This document shows positions 19,112-32,380 of a stretch of 64,000 bases of DNA, in pieces. The DNA comes from Streblospio benedicti. Its lineage: Eukaryota > Annelida > Polychaeta > Spionida > Spionidae. Made by a program: the position numbers and the translations under genes. Positions within the stretch are counted from its first letter, which is position 1; every line of letters starts with the position of its first letter. Under the pieces are notes generated by a model. The model searched no databases. It was not told the DNA's origin and saw nothing but the letters and a program-made list of their open reading frames with translations. The stretch is taken from contig CM032662.1 in NCBI GenBank assembly GCA_019095985.1, forward strand, positions 35,301,247 to 35,365,246, in the 5' to 3' direction.

Positions 19112-22100
19112 GTAAGTATTAAAACAAAAGATTAAGACTGCGATTATCTACCAATAAACTGTGATTGATTAGAGCAAGTTCGCTACGGGGAATGCACGTG
19201 TTGGTCATCAATCAGCTGAGGCCATATGTGAAGTGTATAACACTCGAGTCAGTATATGCTGTTTGCATTTATATATGACACAAATAAAAGAAAACCACTA
19301 ATATTAGCATTAAAAATGTGTGTGTGGGGGTGGGGTGGTGGTGGTACTCCAATCTACTCTGCAAAATAGTTGTAGGCGTACACCAATTATTAAAGTTCAA
19401 ATAAACCACACTGTGGGTGACAAAAACGCAATAGCACAGTTTTATCGGGTCAAAAAGTTCTCTGAACAGTTTTAGAGATGCTAGTGGAATAGAGTAGTAC
19501 TATGTAGACGTCCTGTACATGATAGCAATGCTCCTTGCATTTATATAAATACTATCTTCTGTTCAATTATATTGCATGCTTTTCTATTCCTGTGCGCCAC
19601 AAGTAATTGGAAAATAAATACATCAACTAACAGAAAGCATTCATTGTTTACACAACTGAGAAAACTAGACAGCCAATTCTAAATAAACGTGCGTTCTAAA
19701 ACTCTAGTAAAGAGAACAATTCAAGCAGAAAAAACCCACAAAGCATACTGCCGTTATACTTACAGAGTATCAGATAGATTGCAACCAGTACGAAAATCGA
19801 ATAAATGACCTCTAACCACATAATATTCCAAATTAAAGCCACCGATTATACAACTCATCAAACTTGAAATGATTAAAATTGCAATTAATATAACCGTGGA
19901 AGAAATTTTAGCTAATAGACACATAATAATCCTAGTATGAGTGATGAAAAAGCAGCAACATGACATAAAACATCGAAAATATGATGGACATGAACAATGA
20001 TGAAAGTGCGGATGAGAAAATCTGTTGATTCACGTGATTGAGTTGAGATGCAGAGTGTACCAGGTGAGTTGAGTTTGTGGAATGCGGCTCAAGTTTACTC
20101 TGCTCAGTTACGCTGGTAGATGTAGGTTTATTAATGATTATTGCCGGCAATGCCACAGTATAGTTGAGATGCTCAACATAATATGGAACTTTGCTTTATT
20201 AATCATGGTTCAAATGTTAAACAAGCATACATAAGAGCTTTGAGACTTTCTGATGTTATTGTCATTAAGTTTTATAATTATTGCAAAGTTATCCTTATTT
20301 TTACAGCTGCCAATTAAAGTCTGATGCATACTCAAGAATGAGCTCATGAGTACTTGTTTCATTAATTTCTGCAAACTTTCTTGGAGAAGTAGCAAAATAA
20401 CGAAGTCTATCTGTATTTGCAATATGCATTTGTTTATGAATTGGGCAAAAGTTTCTGCAAGAAAAATAATCAAAGAGAAAGAGTGTATAAACTTATTGAT
20501 AGCTGTCATACCAAACAGTGAACCAACACTTGAACACATGCTATAGTCTTCTACTCATTGGCAATCACTTCCAGATATATATCTCTCCAATAACCAGGCT
20601 TTTGTCTGTTGGATGAATTAGTGCCATTGTTAAGCAAACAAAACCATTATCAAAGAGACGAAGGATTTTGAACATAAAAATAGGGACCATTAGGGTGCAA
20701 GAGATATAGAGTAAGCGCCAAAGTACGTTCGCGCCCACAATGTATGATACCACTGTGATGAACAAAAAAACCTGGTCATGATATTAAGTGTCAGATCCAG
20801 GGGAGGGGTGGTGTGCGCCAAGGGCTTATCCACCGGACACACTCCACACAATTGTGACCCCATGTTATGGACAAGATAGACCATGGCGTGAAATTTGTCT
20901 GACATGTTTGAACGCACTTGAATGTGTGCCCCCCTCCCCCTACACAATATCCTAGATCTGCTTATGATTATATGCACTTCGGAATTATATGATTCACTAA
21001 ATAAATAATAATACACAACCACATATATGAAATACTATTGCTGTCTCTGTAAATAACAGCATAAAGGAGGATCTCTGTTAAAATTAAGGAAATACGTATG
21101 AAGGACACCAGTGATATAGCATCATTAATGTCACTCAGTATGTCAAATGACTTCGTCTGAGTACCGTTGTCGCGGCAGGGAATACTTTATTTTGAGGACA
21201 AGTTCACTCATGGATAAAGCTTTCGTACTCACATAATTTGGAACAAAACTAGCGTGTTTTGTTATGATGAATGCTATTGAAAAATTGTAAATGGTACCGC
21301 CGACCCTGTAGTGTGATGACAAATATCTATGTCTTATCGGGGAAGTGTGAAGTTAAGTGAAGAGCTACAGGTGAGGAGAGCGACAGAGTGGATTTGATAG
21401 CATCAATTGATAAAGTCAGAGCTTACCATATAATTGAAAATGTTTTAACAATGGTTATTATATTGAGTGAAGATACATGTGTTTGCCATGATCTTACTTT
21501 TTGCTTGCAAACGACATTTAATGGAACATACATGTGAGCAAAACACCTGATACTTAAACTGGATTCACACTTAATACTTTGGTCTATTGAGACAGCTGTC
21601 GCATGGGAATGATCTTACTTTATATCCGCTGTGACACAACAACATTACGTGTGATGGAGAGAGCAAATAAATAAAACTTGTAGGGACTTATCCTTGCCAT
21701 TACGTTACATAGAGTGTCGTTTACAAACTACTTATACCAGTTTTATTATGAAGAATTTCAACATTACATTACACTGTATTGTTTGTCTATACTATGGTAA
21801 TTGAATTTTGGGCATGTCTACTATCATTTTAAAATATGATCAAATTATCAAAACACACAAAACAACAAGGGCACAGACAATAAAAAAAGATCTCCAAAAA
21901 CCTCAATAAAGAGCACCTTGCTAATATCATAAAGCACACGAGGGAGCTAGAGCCTCTATACACGAAATAATTGTCTTTTGATGTAGCAACTTAATTAATT
22001 GTTTTCAGCACATATAATTATACTAGCACTCATCCTAAAATCAAGTTAGTAGGTCATTTTCTTTCTCCTGCTGAAGCTGTCAGGAAATATGATAGGTATA

Positions 22101-25100
22101 TACAGTATACAGGGAATCGTGGGCGCCCATATCTTGTGGGCTCAGCCTTTCACTAATATCCAGCATTTCATCTCTCCTCATGACATTCTCTTGCTGTATG
22201 CTTGGTTGGCGTGTAGCATTTCAGGTATACGATAAGTATCGGGGATAGGAAGCTATATAAACAGACACAAGTGTGAAACAATTTGAATATGTAGTGGTAT
22301 ATTATTGCTTCTTTCATTACCTAAATATGACCAATTTGCATATTACATTCAACGGAATTGACAAGAGTATTTTATTTTATCCTTTGGTCCCTCACACACA
22401 AAATAAATAATAACAAAAAAGCAAATTTCCATCAGTAATAAGGTAAATCTATATGTTATATGAGACTGACATTTTATATATGTTACAAAGGTGAGCCACC
22501 AGTTGGCAAACAAAACGTGCAACACCATGCGGGTAAATGTTAAGCCATGATTCTGAAACGAGTTTAAGAATGTTTCTACAGATTTTATTCTATTTTATTT
22601 TTAAACCAATAGACCAATATATATCGTGGAATTCAGACAGGAGAAGTGATCTGAAACAAAATGTATTAGACCTAATTTGACAGTTGGCATTTCTGCTGAT
22701 CAAAGAGAGTTTCTCTTGAACGGGTTTCTTTTCGAGAATAGAAGGTAAACATGTGTTAAGTCCGATTCACACTGCATTAGATGCAACAAAGTTTACATTT
22801 AAGCACTCGATTTATAGTACTTAAGACATCGGTAGATGGAAGTGGAAAAAGTGCACCCGATGCGCATTCATCGCACTTGCCCCGAAACGTCTCTAGTCTG
22901 GGACATGGGTCAACATGATAACAAATTCTTCTGAATCTGCCACATAGATGTACGATGACTTGTAAAAAATAATATAATACTGAATCTAGACAACGAGCCT
23001 CGGTCACATACCGACGTCACTATGTATGGGTAAAATCTGTAATACTGTGAAATTCCATTCATGGCATGCCCCCTACATTGGAAGACCGAGAATTTCATGA
23101 AGGGGCAAGGTCCTGACATGTAAAAAAAATCACGGGAGGATGGCGCACACCCCTTTACTGGTCTTGTACCTGTTCAACATCCTGTATAAAACTAAGGATC
23201 CGGGACGCCAATCCCGCAACCATTGAAAACCTGCCAATGCTTTCGATAACACCTTTAAAATGGTTTGAATAACCTATAAACATTTCAAGTCGTCAACCAT
23301 AAACATTAAAAAGTATTGACAGATTCATCATGAGCATCACATCAGACAATTGCTAGACCTGGGCAACCATCAGTTTCGCAAAAGTTAGTATCGCAAGGGA
23401 ACAGCGATGAATAGAAAAGAGATCCAAATTTTATAAAGATGAAGCTACAACACATAATATACTTAGCTGACATTTACCCATGAGTTAGCACGTGGTCCTC
23501 CAATATGAGACCAATTTGTATTCATACTTATGGCACAAACAAGCCGCTAAAAATAAAAACCTTTAATACTTCAAAGAGAATAGAATTTATAATGTGATAA
23601 ATGAGAAACAACCCTATACATATGACTCGAGTCTTTATACATTATTTATGGCACAGTCAGATATATTACACAACATATTCTCTCTCAGGACGCCAAGGGA
23701 CTTACACATGTGATCAACTTAGGGAGGTGCTCAATTCATAGACGCTTTGTTTTGAAATGCAATATGGACCCTCTCCACGACCAGTATTCACTGCAAAGAG
23801 GTGATCACCTTAGAAGGTGGCCTTCTTATAACTTCTTACCATGAACCAATGATAAGCACCAGATGTTACTGTTACAGTGCTCATACATTGGCTAATTTTA
23901 CAGCTAATCCTGTTATTACCCAGTTTATTTTGATAATGGTGTCTGCAGATGTGTAAAATGTGCGCTTGCCAATCATCACCATGAAATAACCTTTGACCAA
24001 AGTTTTGTACATAGCGTTTTAGGCACATACATGTACCATGTTTACAAAAATAATAGTGAATTATTCTTAAATACATTTCATATTATATTGTATACATATT
24101 TGATTTTGTGGAAAGATTGTATTGTTGTAAACATGTGATATTAACACATGAACTTCGCATCCTCCGAGCATACACTTTCAACACCCCATTGGTATTTTGA
24201 AAATCCCCAGATGGACATTACAATAGTTATGTATACAACAAAAAGGAATATTGAGTGAGTATGAGTAAGAGATCATGCATATGAAAGTCAAGAAAACACC
24301 ATTCTTCCAGACAAGATTTGAAAAGTTCAGAGAAAATTTAAGACTAGACAGAATCATTTAGGTAGCTTGTGTATCTAGTGGCAAAATTGTGCAAGAAGTA
24401 CAGACCAGAATGTTGATAAACCAAAGAATGTGGCTTTATAAAACTTGTGGCATTGTTGAGTAATGGTACTGAGTAAAGTGTTGATGTTTGTAATTTATTT
24501 TCTATAGCATTTACAATATGCTGATACATCCGGACAACGCTTTGATGGATGTATTACCCCGGTGTATTACTGTATAGTAGGAACACAATTCTGTTGACAC
24601 AACTAAAAGATTCTTCTGTAATAAACTCACTTAAAATGTGAATGATACATAAATGATATTAGAGGGTTCAGCAAGTGAAGCAAACAGCCAATTAACGAAG
24701 TACAGCCATTAAGATGTATTTAAGACAAACAATGTAGCATAATCGGTAGACTAAATTGACCCGGGGAGAAATGAGCAAACTATACACATTAATAAAAACA
24801 ACACAACACAAGATGATTAAATCCATATAATTGACATGTTTCTCTCAATTTACAAGACAATACTTAATTGTCCTCAACTCCTGGAATTCACAGATAAAAG
24901 TGTAGTTGCAAGAGTGGGCGAGTACGTGGATCAGACGTCTGATAACCTCTAGAAAGTTCTGTATAAAAACGTGCCAAGTTGTTGACTAATGGGGGCGCGC
25001 TTCTAAAAGGTGCTCTTGGTGAAGATTGAAAGTATTGCAATTGGTGTACTATTTTTGGAGGTCTCACTTGAAGTATCCCTATGTCTTAGGAAAATAAGCG

Positions 25101-25392
25101 TTGGAGCGTCAATGTGTGGTATACAAATCTATTGAGATATACAGCAAAATTGATCATCAGTCACAAAAACAGGCGGGAAGATTCTACATTTCTAACTCCT
25201 CACAGTACACACCATCATATGCGATACTGCCATGTAGCAATTGCATTATTTACAGTGAAAGTGAAGTAAATAGTCTGTGAATAATATGAACACTGCATAG
25301 AACTAGGCCCAAATGCATTCAACATGTCTCAAGTTGTTGTTTGAAAATATGTCTGCTTTCAGAGGTTTTCAGAGCAACACGAATGAGCACAA
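19112..25392. other. Long non-coding AT-rich stretch
   Basis: No exon with splice-site and composition support was found on either strand. The open frames here are short and without recognisable motifs. It contains one small inverted-repeat element (20788-20965). The left part probably includes introns of the muscle gene. Confidence 0.5.
20788..20965. mobile_element. Short MITE-like unit with CAGATCCAGG ends
   Basis: It starts TCAGATCCAGGGGAGGGG and ends CCCTCCCCCT...CTAGATCTGCTTA, roughly inverted ends around a 140-bp core. The same end motif (GGCAGATCCAGG) occurs near 26580 and around 56310-56455, so it is a dispersed family. No coding capacity. Confidence 0.45.
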
Positions 25393-26833
25393 TCATATTG
25401 ATGATAAACGACCCAACATCCTCTGCAGCACATCACTAGCTATCTGAATGATGCCGTTAGGCTGTGAAGTTATCACAGCTTCTATCTCCTCTTGTGAAAC
25501 TATTTCAAGGAGAAATGTGGAAAATAAAATTGATGTTTATTGCATTCATTTAAGTGACCGTGGGAATGTTGTTTGCAACATCAAATATATAGATATGAGA
25601 ATGATGTAAATACTCGAAGTTTGCCACATGTCCATATTCTTGGAGCAAATCTATCAGCTACCCACGTATTGACCAAATGCACACACCATCCAAACATGTA
25701 CACACGCGAATACCTAATCCATACCCTCAGTCCCTACCACCCTTAAAATCCAACATACATTCATATGACACACATTTACGGTGAGGCCACGATGCCAACA
25801 TACAGTAGGTAGATTGTCACATAGCTATCACAGATTAGCCAAAACAACCGTAACGTACACTCGCACACAGGAAGATCCACGTTTCCAGAAAGGGGGATGG
25901 GGTAAAAACCTGTATTTGCCAGCGTTCGGACTGTATAACATCCGTACAGCAAATGGCTGCAGATATTAGGATTATTATTTTATATGTGTATGTTCCGCTG
26001 CACCTCAACCCAAGTGGCACTCACCCTTGACGACGAGGTAGGCGGTGGTGGTGGCGAAGCCCTCGGAGTTCTCCGCCTTGCACACGTAGCAGCCCTCGTC
26101 GTGAGGGTTGACGTTCTTGATCATCAGCGTGATGGTGCCGCGATGCTCATCGAAGTGGATGTTGTAGCGAGGATTGTTGGTGATGTTGATATCATCTTTG
26201 TACCAGGTCACCTAAGATAGTGGAAGATGCAGTCAATAAAGGAGAGATATCTATACAATTTGGGGGTGGTTACCGTATAGCATGGAAACGTGTTGAGGGT
26301 CTAAGACGGATGTAGCTTGCCACAGCAACGTATCATCTATCAATTCTTACAAATAGATGTGAACAGAACCCTGAATTGGTGGAGATGGGGCGGAGAGTAA
26401 GGTTGTACACACACATTTTAAAAACATGTACACCAACCCCAGCCCCCACCTCTTTAATACGACAGTCTAGGTGAATTTAGGATATTGTCTCTCATAAGTG
26501 TCGTGTTTTATTCTCATCTTCATATCTAACAGGAATCCATGTGTTTGTCATTGAGTGATAAGTAGTGAATGTCAGTGGCAGATCCAGGGTTTTGTTAAAA
26601 GTAGACCCAAACGTCTGACAACACACGATCAAAACACAAGATCATGGTCAAGCCGATTTTTAAAGTAGCCAGAAAGGGTGAAGGGTTTGGTAGCCCCACA
26701 GTTCAGTGCTTCAGAACCATACCTTGGGAGTGGGGAATCCCACGACCTGGCACTCGAAACGTTGGGTGTCCCCAACAAGTGCGACGTCATCGCGCATGCC
26801 GTTCGTGACGGCCGCAGACATGGTGGCGTCTTG
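25393..26833 (-). CDS. I-set immunoglobulin-domain protein with short C-terminal tail
   Basis: Three exons in matching phase: 26723-26833, 26025-26211 (0 to 1) and 25393-25499. They encode one complete I-set domain: DVALVGDTQRFECQVVG with the first Cys, WYKDDINI with the core Trp, and HDEGCYVCKAENSEG with the second Cys. The last exon gives a 35-residue tail (VSQEEIEAVITSQPNG, LQRMLGRLSSI) and a TGA. ATG at 26821 has a perfect gccacc context, which would make a protein of about 135 residues. Alternatively 26833 is an ordinary acceptor and more Ig exons lie upstream. The domain is closest in style to titin, twitchin and palladin Ig domains. The gene could be a short isoform or an upstream part of the giant gene, with 25393 as an alternative end. 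The tail exon is the least certain part. Confidence 0.65.
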
Positions 26834-29800
26834 CTGGTGAGGCTACAAACAAAACGCGTTATTAAAAAGGGAAATGTAAAAGACTTTTAAACAAATAAAA
26901 TTAAGTAGCGATATCATTTGTACCGTAAGTGCAATGAAGACATAAACAAGCTACCATCATCCAACACACCGAAAAATTATCTAAAAGCCCCAAACATTAC
27001 ACTAAAACTGAAATTATTGATTTTTTAAACATTAATGATATTCACAGCCAAGAAGGTCAAAGTTTAGAATCCCACCAGGAACTATGACATATGGTCCTTG
27101 GGCTGGAGTAAAAAGTCATTTATTCTCAACTCCCAACTTTTTACATTATCGTACAAAGAGATAGTTATTTTTATTGTATGATAATGTACAAATGGATAAT
27201 CATGACCTCGGTCAATAGCATTAAATTCGAGCCAAATGACACAGTACTGTATGTACTATACTGAATAAACCCTCACCCACATCTACAGCTAACTACTTAC
27301 TCATGCCTATGTCATCCATTAGAGAAAAACAGGACTAGAATAACTCATGTCATATGTCATATGTTGCTATGTACTAGTGTCTCATCATTGTGGTTAGTCA
27401 GTATGGTGCAAATTATCAGTGACTCCCATATATTTTTAATGTATGTCTGGGCCAGAATTATCAGGAACAATGCATATGAGCTTAATAGAAGCAACTGAAT
27501 AGATTTGAAAATATGAAAACATATATAGAAGAAACAATTTAATATGTTTTCTTCAAAGCCATACCTACAGTGTTGATAAAGTAGGTGTGCGAAGTATTTC
27601 TATTATCAGAACCAAAAACTATTTGATCTTCAAATCTCAAATAGATAACAACATAGTAGAGCACATAGATGAACTGTAATTTGATGGTCTTGATGCTTTT
27701 AAACATTCGCATAGACACACACATAGAAATTGTACACAACCTAACATGTAAGTTTCCCGGTTGTGTGATTTTACAAACTGTCCTGGTGGGGACATTGCAC
27801 CGTTACATCATTCATGTTGTTGATGGTAATTAGTTGAGAATAATTACTAATTATCACTCATTATCGTGCCTCAACACGTGTAGAAGAGATATAGATCTAC
27901 TGGAGACTATGACTATCATGCAGATCTTCCAGCATTCCACACAGTTATCTCAGCATGGCCATGCCTCAAGGTTTACTTCAGGTAAATTTGTTTTCGGTTG
28001 TGCACTGTATACACAAGCTATTGTTTCTCTAATAATCGCTTTCTTTTCTTGTTTTTAACACAAGACTCGGTGATGTGTTTCAAACTACTAGTATACGATA
28101 CATTTGATTTGTTTTAAATGTTGCACAGCCACTTTTTGTTAGTTCTTTGTAGGAATTGCGTCATAATAGCACGGATGAATCACTTTGAGGTGATATCGTG
28201 TATTTGACATACCGACTCATATATACTAATAGCATGATGATATAGTTTTTTAAAGATGGAAGGTGCATACATTACATTGGCATTGTATTTAAATATAACT
28301 ACAACATATGCCAAAGTTATACAAAATGTAGCGTCTATACCTTTATATAATTGACTAGCAATATTCATCATCACAACAAACCTGACTTGAATCATTGGAA
28401 CCAACGACCCCACGATTTCCCCCACCCCCTTACTATTACTAAACATGATCTAGACAGTACATGCCGCCAAAGTGAGGGCGAGAGTGGGTACGGGGTGGCC
28501 GTGATAACTCATACTAAATTTTCTAGTAAACATAATTATGAGAGGTCCATTATCAGATGAGTAACAGAAAATCATCAGATAATATCTGACATGAAATTAA
28601 TATTTTGTATGCATTATCAGATTAAAAACAATCCTACCCCGCAAGAACTGATGGAGAACCTAGACCCACAACATATTGAATACCTATGACCTATGACCTC
28701 ATTACCAGACGCAAGGTACAAATTAAAACTCTTTGCATGTACTATGTATGTAGATCTAAACATTTGATTGGTAAAAGGCCATTAAAATTCAACGCATACC
28801 TCGAAAGTTACAAATCTCGTCTGCCCGCAGTTCGCTAAATATAACCCGTGCACCTAGAACATCGCTAAAACCAGACGACTTCTGCCAATGTCGTCTGCTT
28901 TAACGAGGAGGTAATATTCCTGGAGAGAAAAAACAACAAGCCAGCCAGATTTCACGTGGTTAATCCCAGTACGGTATCCGAGGGGCACATACGAAGCAAG
29001 GGTGCTGTGCTCTAATTTTTATTATTCCAGTATTTTGTTTGTGATAAGTGTACTTTTTGTGAAGTAGCTGGTGTTGTTTTTTGACTGCGGCTGACGGTGG
29101 TGGTGTGAGAGGCTACTGTGTGTACACTACTCTCCGCCGTATATACGCTCCTAAGCGTGCACGCTATTTTTACCCGCTGTATCTAACACAGAGCTAGCTC
29201 GTGAACGCCTGGTAGGCTGACTCCCCTGTGAGTAGAGAAATGGACTAGTCCAACTGAGTGTAGTTTCACTGTAGAATGGAAGGGTTCATCGGGGTGTGGG
29301 CGCTCATTAAGGGGTGTTGGACTTTTCGGAGAGTGTTGTTTTAAATTTGTCATGAACCTATATTCAATACCATTAGCGCAAAACGCAAATAATGGTGTGT
29401 TTTACATTAGATTATGTTATTCAATGTCAAAAGCGTATTTTACATAACTTACTCTAAAGAAATGCATAGTTAATTTTATACAACTGATGAACACTACTTG
29501 GGTCACATAAAAGTGCAATTAGAACATCAATACATGCATTCGACATCATTTATATAATTTTGCAATGATAACGACCACAGCTCTTTCCAGGAATTCACAA
29601 CGTCCCCACGACAGCTAGCTCAGCCAGCTCATAATCTAGCCCAATAATTGGTCTATTGTGCAGTACTACCAAACAGCAATAACTATTGCTCTGCTCACAA
29701 AGTACTACAAGTAATAATCGTGTACCTAGTTTGTGTACAGTAGGACTACATTATAAGCTAGATCAACACTTGGCTGGATTAATACCATTGTTTTAGTGAT

Positions 29801-30633
29801 TATCAGTGTTTATCATTATAGTTGCTTTAGAACATAGATGATTCAACCGTTACATTATAATTTTTGTCTACAATGAAATGAAATTGGGGAATTATGATAC
29901 CAATGTCTAACTACTTACTTTTTTGTTGAATAGAACTTACCAACAGGATGATAAGAAAACACGCCAGAGAATGCTTATAATAGGGAGAAAAGTGAAAATA
30001 AAGACACCTGATAATGCTTTAGACTGTTGTTTGCCTTATAATAGGATTTTACAGTTCTGTAATGGATAGAAGTATTAACTAGTTTATGATGATTATTTAG
30101 TATTAATAAAACAGTGAATCTACGCATTTTAATAATTGTCCATTGTCTTGGTTAACCCAAGGTGAGACACGATTAATGATAATGTTATTATCGTATGTAA
30201 TTTTATTAACTATAAAGTTATTATTGTCCACTCGGCGGAGAAGAGGTTTGGGAGCAGGTGGTAGCATCACATTATTATCACATCTGTATTAGGACACCTT
30301 TCAGATAGTGCATCAATGTTTAGTTGACGCAACAAGTCGATGCCTTTTCCTTTGTGTAACAAATACATGTAGCACTAGATCACCATAACCAGGGAGTTAA
30401 AAATGCTACACAAGATGACCTTTTAGCAATAATAAACCCATCCTTTCACTTGCAGAGACTAAAAAAGTTCAATTGATCCCGACTGCGCTCCACCCTTACC
30501 TCTTGTGACTCCATGTGAATAATACTTAACCCAAACCCACACTGAATATGAATGATTGGCCCCATTATATACAAGCTTAATCTTTTAAACAAAACATGCT
30601 CAATTTGGTAGCCGCACACTTACGTTGTTTCAG
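26834..30633. other. Intergenic or intronic stretch, possible promoter region
   Basis: No supported gene. A block at about 28800-29300 is richer in CpG and non-repetitive, lying between the minus-strand Ig gene and the plus-strand membrane protein gene; it is a candidate (bidirectional) promoter or 5' UTR region. One open exon-like block on the plus strand (27880-27979) ends in TCAG|GTAAAT. Confidence 0.35.
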
Positions 30634-32380
30634 ATGGTACACGTGGGGAACCCCGCGTTCCGCTTCCCCATCGGCTGTATCGTGGTGGGCCTCGTCATGT
30701 TCATCCCCGCACTGATTGCACTCGCCGTCCTTGGCTCCATGGGGGCTCTCAAGTTTGACAAGGTAACACCAGCACAGTCTGTGTCATGGTGGTTTTGCTT
30801 CAGTCTCGTGGTTGGGAACATACCCCCTTCATTTTTTGTTTTGTTTGAAGAAAGGCCCCTTTTAAAGTTCACTACGATTCATTTGTCTAATGCACGCGAC
30901 AGAGATAGAAAGGAAAAATGAATTGTTAAAACAGATCCACAAAATATTGAACTTACTACTAGTTCTTGATTTCATGGGATACTTACACCTGGCATATTTT
31001 CATTCACAGGGAACTGAATTGGGGGTTAAAAGAGGATTACATGATTACATTCAGACGGGTCCCCCATTACGACCATCTCTATAAAGAGACCAGCCCAATA
31101 ATAAAAACCCTGCCCAAAAGAAGACACCTCTATTGAGAACACTTGTGGGTAGTCACTATGTGGTCTTAAGAGAGAGGGTGGACTGTATTCAAACTCTCAA
31201 GACTTTCACCTATGGTTCTACAAACTCAAAGCGCCCAAAGTATATGTCCCGATGTTGCATAAGACTAGCAATACAAGCCTCAGCCGGGTCCCCACAAACC
31301 AAAAAACAAAAAAAAAACCAAAAAAAAACCACACACGATAACCTAGCCATGTGTGTATATACAGGTCAAACCCTGAAACCACACTCTACAGTCAAACATA
31401 ATAATAAGATCCTTGCTGCTCCCCGCCGCAGGCGTTCAACATGTACATCCCGGCCATCTGCGGGCTGGGCGGCCTGTGCCTCATTGTCGGCTGCTGCTCG
31501 TGCTGCACGCTGCAGCAGCGCACCGCCGCCAACTGGGAGGACTGCCAGCGCCGCCAGGCCGCGCACCGCGTCCAGCTAGGACGGTACGTACGTACGCGCG
31601 CGCGCGTGTGTCAGTGTGAGTGTGGGTGTGGGTGTGGGGTGTGTGGGGTGGGGTGGGGTGGGGGGATTTGATCGGGGGATGGTGTGACGAAGGGTAGTGC
31701 TAAAAAGATGGGCTGGGTTAGTGGGGTTGGGGGTGGGGGTGGGGGTCGGGGGCTGAGTCGGAGGTGTTTTGTTAAAGTAGGATGTGTAAGGCGGCAACCG
31801 GTGGTGGTCACAGTCACTGAGTCCCAATGTTTGTTTACATCTAGACCCATTCCCCCGATTCCCATCTACGGAGTTAAGAGAGTGTCTCTAGATGTAAACA
31901 ACCATTGGGACTCAATGACTATGGTGCTGGTTGTGGTTTTGGAGTAGCTTTGGTGGCTGGAGGGATGTCAGCCATGTTGAATTTTGATTTTGACAACCAC
32001 CGTGCAGGGGTCTCACCGTCGAGTTTGACGTGACCTTCGTCCAAGGAGGACATTGTGATGTATGCGCGTACGTCAAGGGTTACTTTCAGTGAAAAAATAG
32101 AAAAACACAAAGCAACCATGTGATTGTGATCTCTCGTAATTCATTGCAAAAGTTTCATACCACTCATAAAATAGTGATGCACAAAATCAGTTTGAAACTA
32201 CTTGTACTGTAAACCTACTCAAAGTGTCAACGTGTGCTCGCCAGACCAACAATACTCAAGCTGAAGGTGTAGTAACTCCGTAACTCTGTTATGTGTTACA
32301 GGCCCGGTGACCCCTCCTCTCAGGCGCAGCCCATGATCTCAGGATACGACCCCCGCTTTGTGGAGAGCCGGTCCAACTGA
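30634..32380 (+). CDS. Small protein with two membrane segments
   Basis: Three coding exons: 30634-30762, 31432-31583 and 32302-32380 (phases 0, 2), giving 119 residues. ATG 30634 follows directly on an AG acceptor (TTGTTTCAG), so either a 5' UTR exon lies upstream or the Met is internal. Segment 1 is IGCIVVGLVMFIPALIALAV; segment 2 is IPAICGLGGLCLIVGCCSCC, Cys-rich at its inner edge, which suits palmitoylation. The tail is short and polar (DPSSQAQPMISGYDPR). I do not recognise the family. Intron 2 carries a G-rich low-complexity block and an inverted repeat. Two overlapping AATAAA signals follow at 32736-32746. Confidence 0.7.
31812..31920. repeat. Inverted repeat (34-bp arms)
   Basis: Left arm 31812-31845 and right arm 31887-31920 are near-perfect reverse complements (AGTCAYTGAGTCCCAATG ... 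TTTACATCTAGA) around a 41-bp loop, in intron 2 of the membrane protein gene. Probably a small foldback element. Confidence 0.65.

Noticed and set aside
31413-31865. Overlapping Gly/Arg- and Pro/Thr-rich frames
   Set aside because: They arise from the GC-rich exon 2 read in the wrong frame and from the G-rich low-complexity tract in the intron.
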